Notes under the pieces: generated by a model
The model's database searches: none
What the model was told of the DNA's origin: nothing
Seen by the model: only the letters and a program-made list of their open reading frames with translations
NCBI RefSeq assembly: GCF_024170465.1
Contig: NZ_JALJYF010000002.1
Coordinates: 1-64,000, forward strand
Direction of reading: 5' to 3'
DNA from: Natronospira proteinivora
GTDB taxonomy: Bacteria > Pseudomonadota > Gammaproteobacteria > Natronospirales > Natronospiraceae
DNA length: 64,000 nucleotides
Program-made: the position numbers and the translations under genes
Part shown: positions 63,284 to 64,000 of the stretch, in pieces
Layout of the letters: every line of letters starts with the position of its first letter
How positions within the stretch are numbered: position 1 is the first letter of the stretch

Positions 63284-63712
63284 TCAGACTTCCAGCGGCT
63301 GGGGCTGCTGGGCGGCGTGATCATGATCGGAGCCGGCATAGACCTTGAGCTTCCGATACATCTGGCGACCCAGGGGGCCCTTGGGCAACATACCCTTGAC
63401 CGCCAGCTCGATCACACGCTCCGGATGAAGATCAATCATCTCGGAGAAAGAACGGCTCTTCATGTGGCCAATATAGCCGGTGTGCCAGAAGTATTGCTTG
63501 TCTTCGGCCTTGCGACCGCTGACACGCACCTTCTCGGCGTTGACCACTACGATGTAATCACCGGTGTCCACATGAGGTGTGTATTCCGGCTTGTGCTTGC
63601 CGCGGAGACGGCGGGCGATCTCGGTGCAGAGACGGCCGAGGGTTTTGCCTTCGGCGTCAACCACGAACCAGTCACGCTTCACGGTCTCCGGCTTGGCGGA
63701 AAAGGTCTTCAT
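63284..63712 (-). CDS. rplM: 50S ribosomal protein L13
   Basis: 142 residues from the ATG at 63712 ([20 protein letters not shown]), with GGAG nine bases upstream; an upstream ATG at 63772 is not supported. Family segments are [20 protein letters not shown] near residue 25 and [20 protein letters not shown] near 111. It is an early assembly protein of the large subunit. Confidence 0.98.
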   Translation of the reverse strand: MKTFSAKPETVKRDWFVVDAEGKTLGRLCTEIARRLRGKHKPEYTPHVDTGDYIVVVNAEKVRVSGRKAEDKQYFWHTGYIGHMKSRSFSEMIDLHPERVIELAVKGMLPKGPLGRQMYRKLKVYAGSDHDHAAQQPQPLEV

Positions 63713-63821
63713 CTGAGTCCGCTCCAAAACCTTGAAAATTACGGGATTCATTGTACGGAGCCTGTAGGGCACCGTACGGCTTAACGGCGGCAGGCCATTC
63801 AGCTCCCGCTAAAAGGCGGCA

Positions 63822-63850
63822 ATTGTACAGGGGAAAACCCCATGCCGCAA
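63822..63850 (-). promoter_or_regulatory. Probable promoter of rplM-rpsI
   Basis: On the minus strand TTGCGG (63850-63845) is followed after 17 bp by TACAAT (63827-63822). The leader to rplM would be about 100 nt. Confidence 0.55.
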
Positions 63851-63869
63851 GCGCGGCCAGGGGAGCGAT

Positions 63870-64000
63870 TCAGATCCGCAGATCCTCCACGATATGGCCG
63901 CCGATCAGGTGCTCATCCACGATGCGGTCCACATCGTCCTGGGAGAGATAGGTATACCAGACACCCTCCGGGTAGACCACCAGCACCGGCCCCTCGGAGC
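63870..64000 (-). CDS. (2Fe-2S) ferredoxin-like protein, C-terminal part
   Basis: Only the last 42 complete codons are in the window, ending at the TGA at 63872-63870. The sequence reads GPVLVVYPEGVWYTYLSQ, then a helix, and ends LIGGHIVEDLRI. This closing stretch is typical of the thioredoxin-like [2Fe-2S] ferredoxin family, whose cluster Cys residues would lie further upstream. Assignment rests on this short tail. Confidence 0.6.
   Translation of the reverse strand, partial: SEGPVLVVYPEGVWYTYLSQDDVDRIVDEHLIGGHIVEDLRI

Overview
The window reads as a chromosomal segment of a gammaproteobacterium, about 60% GC. Markers for this are a 6S RNA gene between zapA and the 5-formyl-THF cyclo-ligase gene, a ygfB-pepP-ubiH operon, divergent rluD/bamD, zapE, a fadE-type acyl-CoA dehydrogenase, REP-like palindromes and a complete cbb3 oxidase locus. 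The many routes for burning amino acids would suit a protein-degrading, perhaps halophilic, relative of Natronospira or Wenzhouxiangella, but that placement is a guess.

Layout. 1-2263: a secreted thioredoxin-fold protein and a CPBP-type membrane protease, each followed directly by copies of a repeat; the copy at 1321-1751 sits in a nested inverted-repeat structure around a REP palindrome. 2263-8514: clpB (with a sigma32-like promoter), a ZIP transporter, pgeF, rluD and divergent bamD. 8549-14576: nadE, sucCD, a PilS-like kinase without PilR, and a parvulin. 14699-23765: ccoNOQP and ccoGHIS assembly genes behind a textbook FNR/Anr box. 23712-28859: a five-gene minus-strand operon of agmatine deiminase, a polytopic DUF350-like membrane protein, a glutathionylspermidine-synthase-like ATP-grasp ligase, an orphan protein with a Gly-rich C-terminus, and a deoxyhypusine-synthase-like protein. 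29027-36240: ETF-ubiquinone oxidoreductase, etfBA, acetoacetyl-CoA synthetase, zapE and a small conserved protein. 36287-44489 (minus): fadE, a small membrane protein, maiA, fahA, hmgA, hpd and tryptophan 2,3-dioxygenase. 44951-53751: a pyruvate-dehydrogenase-type E1alpha/E1beta/E2 operon and the 180-kDa NAD-glutamate dehydrogenase. 53838-58723 (minus): a K+/H+ antiporter, ubiH, pepP and ygfB. 58844-64000: a ZapB-like protein, zapA, 6S RNA, the cyclo-ligase, an EVE protein, an AlgP/histone-H1-like protein with 25 perfect pentapeptides, rpiA, tRNA-Gln(CTG), rplM-rpsI and the end of a ferredoxin-like gene.

How it fits together. Tyrosine degradation (hpd, hmgA, maiA, fahA) yields fumarate and acetoacetate, and acetoacetyl-CoA synthetase activates the latter. 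Tryptophan dioxygenase, glutamate dehydrogenase, fadE, ETF and ETF-QO, the E1/E2 complex and sucCD feed carbon and electrons to the TCA cycle and respiratory chain; the cbb3 oxidase is the low-oxygen terminal enzyme.

The best candidate for an undescribed system is the operon at 23712-28859, which combines polyamine-related enzymes with a membrane protein and an orphan ending in Gly-Gly. The most notable non-coding signal is a family of four hairpin elements made of 7-bp AAGCTAC-type repeats, lying against or inside the 3' ends of genes within operons.
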